The translations under genes and the position numbers were made by a program. The notes under the pieces were generated by a model that searched no databases, was not told the origin of the DNA, and was given only the letters and a program-made list of their open reading frames with translations. From an uncultured Campylobacter sp. (GTDB lineage: Bacteria; Campylobacterota; Campylobacteria; Campylobacterales; Campylobacteraceae), in assembly GCA_934728065.1 (NCBI GenBank), contig CAKVDW010000002.1, forward strand, positions 1-64,000: 64,000 nt of DNA, given 5' to 3'. Shown piece by piece: positions 25,152 to 33,558 of the stretch (the first letter of the stretch is position 1; each line of letters begins with the position of its first letter).

Positions 25152-26257
25152 ATTTAGCATTTGATTTTGATGGCTTTCATTCATTTGATTTAATCAATTT
25201 AAAAAAGCTTGATAGAATTCATCCTTATCCAGCGAAATTTACCATTGATTTAGCCCTTGATTACATAGAAAAATACAGCAAAGATTTTGATTTGGTGCTG
25301 GATATGTTTTGTGGCAGTGGCACAAGTTTGCTTGGCGCTAAAATGCTCCACAGACAGCCCATAGGCTTTGACATTAACTTTATTGCTATTTTAATTACCC
25401 AGTTTAAGATGCTTGATTTAAATGCGAAAGATTTAAGCTATCTTAATGATTTTAGCCCAAAATTCATATCAACACCTTTGTATCACTATGAAAGCGTAAA
25501 TCACTGGTTTAAACAAGATGCCATCAAAGCGCTTTCATCGCTTAAAGAGCAAATCAAATTTTATGCGAGTGAGAGTGAAAAATATCTCATTTTTTTAAAT
25601 CTCATTTTTTCATCGATTACAAACATAGTCTCAAATCAAGATTCTGATACAAGGTATGCGAGCATAGAAAAACCACACATTAACATAGAATTCGTCTTTG
25701 ATAAATTTAAAGAAAAACTCCATAATGCTATTGAAATTTATGCTGATTTATTGCCATTGCCAAATATAAAATCTAGCGTGTTCTTGCATAATTCCAAACA
25801 ACTTTCGCAAAAATTAGACAAAGAAAGCGTTTCGCTTATCCTTACTTCGCCACCATATCCAAATACTTATGATTATTATTTATATCACAAGCATAGAATG
25901 TGTTGGTTGGATTTTAATTTTAAATTTTCAATGCAAAATGAAATAGGTTCAAGGCGTGAATTTTCAAGTTTAAAACTACCAAAAGAAAAATTTAACAATG
26001 ATTTGTTAGAAATTTTTACCCAAGCCGATATTGTGCTAAAAAACGCTGGATTTGTCGTGCTTGTTATGGGCGATGGCAAGATTGCTGGACAAATTTATAA
26101 TGCCAAAGATGAGTTGTTGCCACTTTGTGAAAAAATGCAATGGAAACTTATTGATTATTCTTATAGCGAGTTAGATAAAACTAGTCGTTCATTTATGCAA
26201 AGTTACCGCACAAAAAATAAAAAAGAACACATTATGGTATTTCAAAAGGTGCGTTAA
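25148..26257 (+). CDS. DNA methyltransferase, SPPY type (RM locus 1, M2)
   Basis: The 369-residue protein has the N-terminal RIHPYPAKFTIDLAL segment typical of a subgroup of predicted N4-cytosine methyltransferases. The SAM motif is VLDMFCGSGTSLLGAK and the catalytic motif is LTSPPYPNTYDYYLYHKHR. It ends close to VMVFQKVR and its stop overlaps the endonuclease start. Together with M1 it would protect the two strands of a non-palindromic site; that division of labour is inferred. Confidence 0.85.
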   Translation: MNLAFDFDGFHSFDLINLKKLDRIHPYPAKFTIDLALDYIEKYSKDFDLVLDMFCGSGTSLLGAKMLHRQPIGFDINFIAILITQFKMLDLNAKDLSYLNDFSPKFISTPLYHYESVNHWFKQDAIKALSSLKEQIKFYASESEKYLIFLNLIFSSITNIVSNQDSDTRYASIEKPHINIEFVFDKFKEKLHNAIEIYADLLPLPNIKSSVFLHNSKQLSQKLDKESVSLILTSPPYPNTYDYYLYHKHRMCWLDFNFKFSMQNEIGSRREFSSLKLPKEKFNNDLLEIFTQADIVLKNAGFVVLVMGDGKIAGQIYNAKDELLPLCEKMQWKLIDYSYSELDKTSRSFMQSYRTKNKKEHIMVFQKVR

Positions 26258-28017
26258 TGCGGATTGACGAGCTTCGAATTTATTCAGGTTGTTTAGAACA
26301 AGGTTTGGATTTTAAAAATTATTTTTTAAACATTGATAAGAATTTGCTTGTTAAAAATATCTATCCTACAAAGGCTAGACAAGCGATTAGGCAAAGTGAT
26401 TCTATCTTACAAAAAATTACAAAGTTAAAAGATTTTGACCTTGTAATAAGCATTATCTCTCATAACAAAGAAATTCCTATTTTACTTGTCGAATACTCCA
26501 CAGCCGTGCCAACTGATGACCACAAAATGCAAAGAAGTGATGTGTATTTTTGGGCAAGTGTTTTTAAGATTCCTGTGTTAAAAATCAGCCCATTAACTAA
26601 AAATTCATTTGGTAAGCACGGTGGTGGAGATAAAATCACCCTAACGCAAGAGTTAAATTTAACGCTTATTCAAAAAGCTGTGGTGTATTTTATCGACTGG
26701 CAAAGTGATACAAATTCAGGGCTTATGACACACAAAGAAAAACTATCGTGCATTGATGAAAATAAACAATTGCAAGACATTTTGGCAAACATAATGCAAA
26801 AGTGCAAGGAATTAGAAAATTTTATCGAAATTTATGAGCTTCTTTGGCAAGAACAAATGGTTTATTTTAGCGATAAGGCTTTGCAGGATTTAAAAAATAA
26901 TTTTGTTGATTCAACGAGATTTCAAAGAATTGAAAATGAAATTATCGTTAAAATCAATCGTTTTGGACACGCAATGGACCCAGATAGGGGAATTTTATAT
27001 TTTTTGAGCCAACTTTTCGGCTTAGAAAGCGTTACAACAAAATTTATTATTCAAAGGCAAAATTTTGAAGGCAAAGAAAGCTATAAAACCTTATTTAACG
27101 GCTTATCAAACAATATCAAAACAAAACTTTATGAACTCATCGAACAACCTTTTGATGATCAATTTGCACTAAAACTTTTTAAAACCATCACAGGCATAGA
27201 ATTTAAAACGCAAAAGCAAGATGAAAAACACTATATCGTTTTAGATGATGACTTATCAAATTTTTTGCAAACTTATACAAGCATTACTTATAAATCCATT
27301 TTTCTTAACTCACACAGATTGCAATTTTGTGATTACCACCACAATATCATTTGCGAACTTTCGTGGAATGCCAACCTTGTAAAAGACTATTTGAGAAACC
27401 TTTACACAAGCATTTATACGCCACTGCCTTTATCGGCTTTATCCTTTGAGAGCGCAAAAGAAGATATTATTACTTATGCGAGTGTAGAGTTGCTTAAAAG
27501 AGCAGGTTGTAAAATTTTAGCAACAAGTTATCCTGACGCACAAGGCGATAAGGCTATTTTGATAGGGCAAGGACGAATGACAAAGCGAATTTACCTTGAT
27601 ATAATCGCCACAAATACTCTTAACCAAACACAAGCAAAGCCACTCAAAATTATGGTTTTTTTACAAGAAAACAAAGAAAAGCATTCAAATTTAAAAGATG
27701 ATGAGACAAAATTACTTGATTTAAAACAGCACCACCTAAATTCACTTAATGTATTGCTACAAAAATTAGCCTTTCATCATAGCATTTCAAGCGATGAAGT
27801 TTATTTGGGACTTGGAGCAAAATACGCCAAAGACTCTGTATTTTTTAATGTGGATTATGTTTTTGCCTTTGATATTTGTCAAAATCAATCCCAAACCCTT
27901 ATTCAATGGAATATAGCTGTGATAAATTTTGACTTATGCGACATATTCAAGCCACTTTTAAATAGTGAAAACAAATTGCAAGGCGTTATGGCAATGGATT
28001 TGATTTATAAATCTTAA
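26257..28017 (+). CDS. Predicted Type II restriction endonuclease (RM locus 1)
   Basis: The 586-residue protein overlaps M2 by one base. The segment EIPILLVEYSTAVPTDDHKMQRSDVYFWA looks like a PD-(D/E)XK-type core (acidic residue, hydrophobic strand, E-x-S). The later PDAQGDKAILIGQGRMTKR region may contribute to DNA contacts. Size and position after two methyltransferases support a Type IIS or IIG-like endonuclease subunit. I cannot assign a recognition sequence. Low similarity to anything I recognise is usual for restriction enzymes. Confidence 0.65.
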   Translation: MRIDELRIYSGCLEQGLDFKNYFLNIDKNLLVKNIYPTKARQAIRQSDSILQKITKLKDFDLVISIISHNKEIPILLVEYSTAVPTDDHKMQRSDVYFWASVFKIPVLKISPLTKNSFGKHGGGDKITLTQELNLTLIQKAVVYFIDWQSDTNSGLMTHKEKLSCIDENKQLQDILANIMQKCKELENFIEIYELLWQEQMVYFSDKALQDLKNNFVDSTRFQRIENEIIVKINRFGHAMDPDRGILYFLSQLFGLESVTTKFIIQRQNFEGKESYKTLFNGLSNNIKTKLYELIEQPFDDQFALKLFKTITGIEFKTQKQDEKHYIVLDDDLSNFLQTYTSITYKSIFLNSHRLQFCDYHHNIICELSWNANLVKDYLRNLYTSIYTPLPLSALSFESAKEDIITYASVELLKRAGCKILATSYPDAQGDKAILIGQGRMTKRIYLDIIATNTLNQTQAKPLKIMVFLQENKEKHSNLKDDETKLLDLKQHHLNSLNVLLQKLAFHHSISSDEVYLGLGAKYAKDSVFFNVDYVFAFDICQNQSQTLIQWNIAVINFDLCDIFKPLLNSENKLQGVMAMDLIYKS

Positions 28018-28055
28018 ACAAAACCTGCTACAATTATGCTTTTACAAGGACAAAA

Positions 28056-28229
28056 ATGCGTATCAATCAATTCATCGCACACAACAGCGACTTTTCACGG
28101 CGTGAAGCGGACGAACTCATCAAACAAGGGCTTGTCAAAATCGGCACAAAAACGGCTGAATTTGGCGATAGCGTAAGCGAAAACAAGGTTAAAACTTTAG
28201 CAAGTTATTCAAAAAACGATGTTTTATAA
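28056..28229 (+). CDS. Stand-alone S4 RNA-binding domain (RsuA/RluB N-terminal remnant)
   Basis: The 57-residue product starts MRINQFIAHNSDFSRREADEL and continues IKQGLVKIGTKTA, the S4 domain that begins RsuA/RluB/RluE pseudouridine synthases. The catalytic domain (about 180 residues) is absent; the sequence reaches a stop and then a terminator. A -10-like TACAAT (28029-28034) and AAGGA precede it, so it may still be expressed. It is either a truncated synthase cut during arrival of RM locus 1, or a functional mini S4 protein. Confidence 0.6.
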   Translation: MRINQFIAHNSDFSRREADELIKQGLVKIGTKTAEFGDSVSENKVKTLASYSKNDVL

Positions 28230-28247
28230 GCCCTAAATTTAGGGCTT
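28228..28247. terminator. Bidirectional terminator between S4 gene and thiC
   Basis: Perfect inverted repeat AAGCCCTAAATTTAGGGCTT between two convergent genes, with A/T-rich flanks on both sides. Confidence 0.65.
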
Positions 28248-28252
28248 AAATT

Positions 28253-29551
28253 TCACGCTTTTACTAGGCTCACATCCTCGCCTTTCATCACTTGATTCAT
28301 CGTATTCATCGCGCACATTTTTCCACACATTGAGCAAGAATTTAACTCCTCAGGACGCCTTTCATTAAACATTTTCTTTGCCTTTTCCCCATCAATAGCA
28401 AGTTTAAACATACTCGCCCAGTCTATCTTTTGCCTTGCCACACTCATAGCATCGTCCCTTGCTCTTTCTTTTGGCAGTTTTGCGATGTCGCCTGCGTGAG
28501 CGGCGATTTTAGTCGCTACAATACCGTCTCGCACATCTTGCAAATTTGGAAGTCTTAAATGCTCAGCAGGCGTTACATAGCAAAGAATGTCAGCCCCGCT
28601 AGCAGCCGCCACCGCCCCGCCAATCGCTCCGCTAATGTGGTCATAGCCCGCTCCAATGTCAGTTACAAGCGGTCCTAAAACATAAAAAGGCGCGCCCTTG
28701 CAAATGCGTTTTTCTAGTTGCATATTTGCTTCTATTTCATTAATCGCCATATGCCCCGGACCTTCTATCATCACTTGCACACCTGCATTCCAAGCCCTTT
28801 GCGTAAGAAGCGAAAGCTCAATTAACTCGGTAATTTGCGCCGCATCACTAGCATCGTGCGTGCAGCCCGGTCGCAAAGCATCGCCTAGTGAGAGTGTAAC
28901 ATCGTATTTAAGGCAAATTTCAAGCAAATCATCATAATACTCATAAAAAGGATTTTCCGCCTCTTTCATCGCCATCCAAGCATAAAGCACCGACCCGCCG
29001 CGTGAGACGATATTTGTCAGCCTTTTTGTTTGTTTAAAAACCTCAGCCGCGCGAGAATTAATCCCTGCGTGTATGGTCATAAAATCCACCCCACTTTTAG
29101 CGTGATGATAAACCACATCCAAAAAGTCCTTAGCCTCAATTTGCTTTAAGTCTTTTTCCAAAAAGCCAACCGCATCATACACGGGCACAGTGCCTATCAT
29201 AGCTTTGGATTTTGCGATGAGTGCGTCTCTAAAACGGCTAGTTTTGCCATAATTACTCAAATCCATAATCGCTTCAACGCCAAATTGATGCGCCAAATCC
29301 ACCTTTTCCATCTCCTCAGTGTAGTCGATGCAGTCGTTTGAAACGCCCAAATTCACATTAACCTTAGTGCGAAGTCCTAATCCTATGCCATTAGGCTCTA
29401 ATGCGGTGTGGTTAATGTTTGCTGGAATGATAATCTTGCCTGAGGCTAAATTTTCAAACAAAAAATCCCTGCTAACTTGCTCTTTGTCAGCAATAACTTG
29501 CATTTGAGGTGTCCAAGTGCCTTCTTTTGCGTAAAGCATTTGTGTTTTCAT
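28253..29551 (-). CDS. thiC: Phosphomethylpyrimidine synthase
   Basis: Iron-sulfur radical-SAM-like enzyme that converts aminoimidazole ribotide to HMP-phosphate, the pyrimidine half of thiamine. The 432-residue protein shows [54 protein letters not shown] and [18 protein letters not shown]. The C-terminal cysteine cluster [10 protein letters not shown] binds the [4Fe-4S] cluster. The short N-terminus is the usual form in Campylobacter. Controlled by the TPP riboswitch directly upstream. Confidence 0.97.
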   Translation of the reverse strand: MKTQMLYAKEGTWTPQMQVIADKEQVSRDFLFENLASGKIIIPANINHTALEPNGIGLGLRTKVNVNLGVSNDCIDYTEEMEKVDLAHQFGVEAIMDLSNYGKTSRFRDALIAKSKAMIGTVPVYDAVGFLEKDLKQIEAKDFLDVVYHHAKSGVDFMTIHAGINSRAAEVFKQTKRLTNIVSRGGSVLYAWMAMKEAENPFYEYYDDLLEICLKYDVTLSLGDALRPGCTHDASDAAQITELIELSLLTQRAWNAGVQVMIEGPGHMAINEIEANMQLEKRICKGAPFYVLGPLVTDIGAGYDHISGAIGGAVAAASGADILCYVTPAEHLRLPNLQDVRDGIVATKIAAHAGDIAKLPKERARDDAMSVARQKIDWASMFKLAIDGEKAKKMFNERRPEELNSCSMCGKMCAMNTMNQVMKGEDVSLVKA

Positions 29552-29576
29552 ATTTATCCTTTAAAGAAATTTGGAT

Positions 29577-29698
29577 AAATGAGGGAACAAGCAGAAAAAC
29601 GCGATAAATCTTCCCAACGCTAGCATTATCTAGTTCTGGTTCGGTCTAAGCTTTTAGCTTACTCTCAGCCTGTTTCACAAGCTCCCGTCATTTATGAG
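29577..29698 (-). ncRNA. TPP riboswitch (thi-box) upstream of thiC
   Basis: Read on the minus strand, the leader contains the conserved GGGAGCTTGTG...CTGAGAG module (29662-29687). It also contains the second arm GACCGAACC...AACTAGATAATGCTAGCG followed by TTGGGAAG (29611-29646). This matches the thiamine-pyrophosphate aptamer. The outer ATAAATGA / TCATTTAT strands (29688-29695 and 29577-29584) can pair as an extended closing helix near the ribosome-binding site region. It should repress thiC when TPP is abundant; whether by termination or translation block is not clear. Confidence 0.92.
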
Positions 29699-29822
29699 GG
29701 TGATTATAGCATTTATTTGTTAATTTTTCATTTTTTAATTCAAATTCGCTCAAATTTTTAGCTAAAATTTCTAAAAAATTTATGCAAAATAAACTTTTGC
29801 ATTATCCAAAAAAGGACAAACA

Positions 29823-30329
29823 ATGAAAACACAAAATATCAAAGGCTTTTTTAGCTTGGTGGCACTTTGTAGCGTGCTTTTAGCTCAAAATGCTTTGGCA
29901 AAGCCGCCGCACGAGTTAGATTTTGCGCCACACGAAAAGCCGCACTTAAAGGCTAAGCAAGGGCAGGGTTTTGCTTACGGCGAGTTGCCCCATATCAAAG
30001 GTATCGCGCCTGAAATCTTTGCAAGTGCGAGTCAAAACGCACAAATAAAAGCCTTGCAAGTTGAAATGGCGTTGCGCAAAGATTTACACAAGGATTTACA
30101 AAAATTCAAAGACGAGCGCGAGGAATTAGAGCTTCAAAAAAGAATTACACAAGTGAAATTCTACCACGCCAAAGCTCAAAACGATGAAAAGCAAGTAAAA
30201 GACTTGCTCGCACAAATTTATCAAAACGAGCAAGCCCTAAACAAAAACAAAATCGCCGAGCGAGAATTTCGCAGCGCACAAGAGCTAAAAAGGGCTGAAA
30301 AACTTTACAAAGAGTTGCAAGGCAAATGA
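29823..30329 (+). CDS. Exported coiled-coil protein
   Basis: The 168-residue protein has a signal peptide (SLVALCSVLLAQNALA). A histidine/proline-rich stretch (KPPHELDFAPHEKPHLKAK) follows. A long helical region of about 110 residues rich in Lys, Glu and Gln contains LQKFKDEREELELQKRI and AQIYQNEQALNKNKIAEREF. The layout resembles periplasmic Spy/CpxP-like or metal-binding chaperones, but no LTxxQ motif is clear. A histidine-rich N-terminus might bind metal ions; this is inference. Preceded by AAAAAAGGAC as ribosome-binding site. Confidence 0.7.
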   Translation: MKTQNIKGFFSLVALCSVLLAQNALAKPPHELDFAPHEKPHLKAKQGQGFAYGELPHIKGIAPEIFASASQNAQIKALQVEMALRKDLHKDLQKFKDEREELELQKRITQVKFYHAKAQNDEKQVKDLLAQIYQNEQALNKNKIAEREFRSAQELKRAEKLYKELQGK

Positions 30330-30367
30330 ACCTTGCGTGAGTTATAATGACAAACAAGGCAAGTTTG

Positions 30368-30493
30368 ATGAAAAAAGGGCGTTTTTTGCTTAAATTTAGC
30401 CACAAAGCAAATCCGTCAAAGCAGGGGCAAGCAAAAAGGCTTAAAAATTTAGCAAGCCTTAAAAATGCCTTTAAATTCACAAAGGCGTGCTGA
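30368..30493 (+). CDS. Possible 41-residue basic peptide upstream of the MFS gene
   Basis: An ATG at 30368 opens a 41-codon frame (MKKGRFLLKFSHKANPSKQG and onward, ending FTKAC). It is highly basic and its TGA overlaps the ATG of the MFS gene. A TATAAT at 30343-30348 could be the promoter for both. It may act only as a coupling leader; coding status is uncertain. Confidence 0.3.
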   Translation: MKKGRFLLKFSHKANPSKQGQAKRLKNLASLKNAFKFTKAC

Positions 30494-31728
30494 TGAGTGC
30501 TGCAAATCTTTTGGCTTGGCTGAATTTCTTTGTCGCTGATGTGCGCGATGGTTTGGGACCTTTTTTGGGCGTGTTTTTGCTGCAAAATGGCTTTGGCGAA
30601 GCGCAAATAGGACTCATCGGCACGCTTTCGCATATCGCCGCGCTTGTTTTTGGCGTGCCTTGCGGAATTTTAGTTGATAAAACCACGCGCAAAAAAGAAC
30701 TCATCGCCTTTTTTATCACTCTTATCGTGCTTGCTTGCGTGTTTAACTACTTTTTTCCATCTTTCATTTTCACGCTTTTAGCGCAAATTTTCGCGGCTTT
30801 AAGCGGGGTTTTTCTCGCCCCAGCCTTTGCCGCGCTTACGCTTGGGATTATGGGCGTGCAAGGCTATGCACTACAATGTGCGCGAAATGAAGCCTACAAA
30901 CACGCTGGCACCGTCTTTGGCGCGACACTTGGCTTTGTCTTTGCCTTTTATTTTGGGATTGCGAGCATTTTTTTCATCACCGCAGCACTTGGTGGCGTGT
31001 CTTTGATAGTGCTTTCTTTCATCAAAAAAGACACCATTGATGACACCGTAGCGCGCGGAGAAATTCACAGCACAAGGGCGCAAAGCGTGAGTGTGTGGGC
31101 GTTGTTTGCAGACAAAAGGGTGCTGGTGCTTTGCCTTACAATGTTTTGCTTTCATTTAAGCAACGCCGCAATGCTGCCACTTCTTAGTCAAAGGGCGCAC
31201 GCTATGGGGGTTGATTCAAGTGGAGCTTATGCAGCCGCTACCATCATCATCGCTCAAAGCACGATGATACTTGTGGCTTTTGTTTGCGGGCGTTTAGTGA
31301 GCGAAAAAAGCCCGCGAAATTCAAGGGACAAAGGCACATTAAACGCTGGTAAAATCTACTTTTGGCTCTTTTTTGCCTGCTTTTTCGCCCTTATCGTTCG
31401 GGCTTTTATAGCGGCAAATTTCGCTGGTATCGGCGGTATGGTGCTTACTCAGCTTTTAGACGGCGTAGGGGCTGGCGTGAGTGGCGTTGTCGTTCCTATC
31501 GTAGTGGCGATGAGTTTGCGTGGCAGCGGGCATATCAACGCGGCTTTGGCTTTTGTGCTGACTTGTGGCGGACTTGGCGGGGCTTTAAGCGGTGCTGTGG
31601 GCGGGTATTTTGCTGAATTTTATGGATATTTTAGCGCGTATTTGTTTTTAGGGGCTGTGGCGGTGCTAGGGCTTGTGCTTTGGGTGCTTGGGAGTAAGTT
31701 TGTGCTGGTTAAGCAAAGTGTGATATAA
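30493..31728 (+). CDS. Major facilitator superfamily transporter
   Basis: The protein of about 411 residues has 12 predicted transmembrane helices. The MFS loop 2-3 signature is degenerate (GVPCGILVDKTTRKKEL). The start ATG at 30493 is preferred over a GTG six bases upstream, because AAAGG (30482-30485) is then properly spaced. Internal sequence (DVRDGLGPFLGVFLLQNGF at the N-terminus, GAVGGYFAEFYGYFSAYLF near the end) matches MFS exporters annotated as predicted drug or metabolite transporters. Substrate unknown. The stop overlaps the first base of RM locus 2. Confidence 0.8.
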   Translation: MSAANLLAWLNFFVADVRDGLGPFLGVFLLQNGFGEAQIGLIGTLSHIAALVFGVPCGILVDKTTRKKELIAFFITLIVLACVFNYFFPSFIFTLLAQIFAALSGVFLAPAFAALTLGIMGVQGYALQCARNEAYKHAGTVFGATLGFVFAFYFGIASIFFITAALGGVSLIVLSFIKKDTIDDTVARGEIHSTRAQSVSVWALFADKRVLVLCLTMFCFHLSNAAMLPLLSQRAHAMGVDSSGAYAAATIIIAQSTMILVAFVCGRLVSEKSPRNSRDKGTLNAGKIYFWLFFACFFALIVRAFIAANFAGIGGMVLTQLLDGVGAGVSGVVVPIVVAMSLRGSGHINAALAFVLTCGGLGGALSGAVGGYFAEFYGYFSAYLFLGAVAVLGLVLWVLGSKFVLVKQSVI

Positions 31729-32915
31729 TGAGCGAAATTTTAAGGGAAGTAATGAGCGCGCATCTTAAAAACCGCACGACTAAATCGGGGCTTAATCGCC
31801 ATTTAGGGCAATTTTTTAGCCCGCAAGTGCTTGTAGAAAAGTGCATTAGCCTCATACAAAACAAAAACGGCAGACTTTTAGAGCCAAGTTGTGGCAAGCT
31901 CGCCTTTAAAAAATGCCTTAATGAAAATGCCGTATTTATCGAAATTGACAAGAGTTTAATCACAAATGACAAAGTGCTAAATATAGACTTTTTCGACTAT
32001 CCCATAAGCCAAAAATTTGACACCATCATCGGCAATCCACCCTATGTGGATAACAAATTCCTACACATTACGCACGAAACAAACATAAAGGTTGAAGCAA
32101 ATTTATATCTTTACTTCATCGAAAAATGCTTTCATCACTTAAAGCAAAACGGCGAGCTGATTTTCATCACTCCAAGAGATTTTATCAAACTTACTTCGGC
32201 AAGATATGTCAATGAATTGCTTTTAAAAAACGGCACTATTACGCATTATTTTGACTATGGCGATACAAGGCTGTTTGATGAGGCTTGTCCTAATGTTTGC
32301 ATTTTTCGCTATGAAAAGGGTAATTTTTCACACAAAACGCAGACTTTTAGCGGCGAAAAACATTTACTGATAAAAGACGGCATTATCTCTTTTAGCACAA
32401 AGTTAAATGTCAAACCTTTGGGTGCGTTTTTTGACATAAAAGTGGGCGCAGTAAGCGGAAAAGACGAGCTTTTTTTGAGCGATAAAGGCGATGAATTTGT
32501 TTGCTCACAAACGGCAAAAACGGGCAAACTAAAAAAAATGATTTATCAAAAATATGATTTAGCCCTTGAAAAACACAAAGACATTTTGATAAAACGAGCC
32601 ATAAAAAAATTTGATGAAAGTAATTGGTGGGCTTGGGGACGGGCTGTGAATTTTAGGGAGAATGAGCCTAGAATTTATGTAAATTGCAAAACTCGAAACA
32701 AAAAGCCCTTTTTTGTCAATGAGTGCAAAAAATGGGACGGCTCAGTTTTGGCACTTTTTCCAAAAACTCCGCTTGATTTAGAAAAAACGACTTACTTGCT
32801 TAATCAAATCGACTGGGAGCAAATGGGTTTTGTAACGGGTGGGAGATACATTTTTGCACAAAAATCCTTACAAGAGGCGATGATAGATGATGAGATATTT
32901 AGAAAACATTGTTGA
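31728..32915 (+). CDS. N6-adenine DNA methyltransferase (RM locus 2)
   Basis: The 395-residue protein has the SAM-binding region LLEPSCGKLAF and the catalytic IIGNPPYVDNK, an NPPY motif of gamma-class N6-adenine methyltransferases of the TaqI/Eco57I type. A C-terminal target-recognition region follows (WWAWGRAVNFRENEPRIYV). It starts on the last base of the MFS gene and overlaps the next gene by 29 bases. Paired with a putative endonuclease, it forms a compact Type II RM system inserted between two transporter genes. Confidence 0.88.
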   Translation: MSEILREVMSAHLKNRTTKSGLNRHLGQFFSPQVLVEKCISLIQNKNGRLLEPSCGKLAFKKCLNENAVFIEIDKSLITNDKVLNIDFFDYPISQKFDTIIGNPPYVDNKFLHITHETNIKVEANLYLYFIEKCFHHLKQNGELIFITPRDFIKLTSARYVNELLLKNGTITHYFDYGDTRLFDEACPNVCIFRYEKGNFSHKTQTFSGEKHLLIKDGIISFSTKLNVKPLGAFFDIKVGAVSGKDELFLSDKGDEFVCSQTAKTGKLKKMIYQKYDLALEKHKDILIKRAIKKFDESNWWAWGRAVNFRENEPRIYVNCKTRNKKPFFVNECKKWDGSVLALFPKTPLDLEKTTYLLNQIDWEQMGFVTGGRYIFAQKSLQEAMIDDEIFRKHC

Positions 32916-33513
32916 TTTTTTGCAAAGCGCAGGCGTTGAACTTGTAAGCGAAAATGATGACGGCAGGCTAAATTCAGCCACAAATGAAAATATCATTTTG
33001 CAAAAACTCTCACACAAATTCAAAGAAGTTGAAATTTCAAGCATTAGGCAGTGGTTTGACTTTAAAATTTGCCAAAAAGATGAAATTTTTGTCAATGTAA
33101 AAATTTCTGATTTAAATAACAGCGCGGCGGATAATTGTAGCTCAAAGCTTGGAATGGGTTATGCTTTAAGTGGCGTGAAAAATATGCCTTTGGCTTGGGA
33201 TAAATTCCACGAAATGCTCGCAAATGAGCTAAAAATAGGCTATGATTATTATTTTTTGGTTATCAACAAAAACGACACGAAAGATTGCTTTTACACCTCG
33301 CTAAAACGCATTAAAACACTTGTGCCAAATGGCAACAACCTACCTTTTCAGTGTAATTGGGCAGAAAATAGAGCCTTTTCAAACCGCAGTGAGATTGAGG
33401 CTATGCGTTATATTTTAGACATTTATTTGCAAAGCTGGGACAAAAAAGTTAAAGGTTATCCTTTCAAACTCAAAGAAATGTTTGCTAATAATAAAATTTT
33501 AGAAAGCGAGTAA
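32887..33513 (+). CDS. Predicted Type II restriction endonuclease (RM locus 2)
   Basis: The 208-residue protein overlaps the methyltransferase gene by 29 bases. The segment IRQWFDFKICQKDEIFVNVKISDLN fits a PD-(D/E)XK core (D-F, then V-K-I-S as the catalytic strand). Small size and position directly after an N6-adenine methyltransferase support the assignment. No specific family recognised, and the recognition site is not deducible. Confidence 0.65.
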   Translation: MMRYLENIVDFLQSAGVELVSENDDGRLNSATNENIILQKLSHKFKEVEISSIRQWFDFKICQKDEIFVNVKISDLNNSAADNCSSKLGMGYALSGVKNMPLAWDKFHEMLANELKIGYDYYFLVINKNDTKDCFYTSLKRIKTLVPNGNNLPFQCNWAENRAFSNRSEIEAMRYILDIYLQSWDKKVKGYPFKLKEMFANNKILESE

Positions 33514-33558
33514 GTTAGGTTAAATTTTGCTGGCTTTATACTCGCCAAAAGGCTTAAA

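Noticed and set aside
29671..29686. TGTTTCACAAGCTCCC half-match to the parS-like word
   Set aside because: Only one arm matches, and the sequence is explained by the conserved TPP aptamer.
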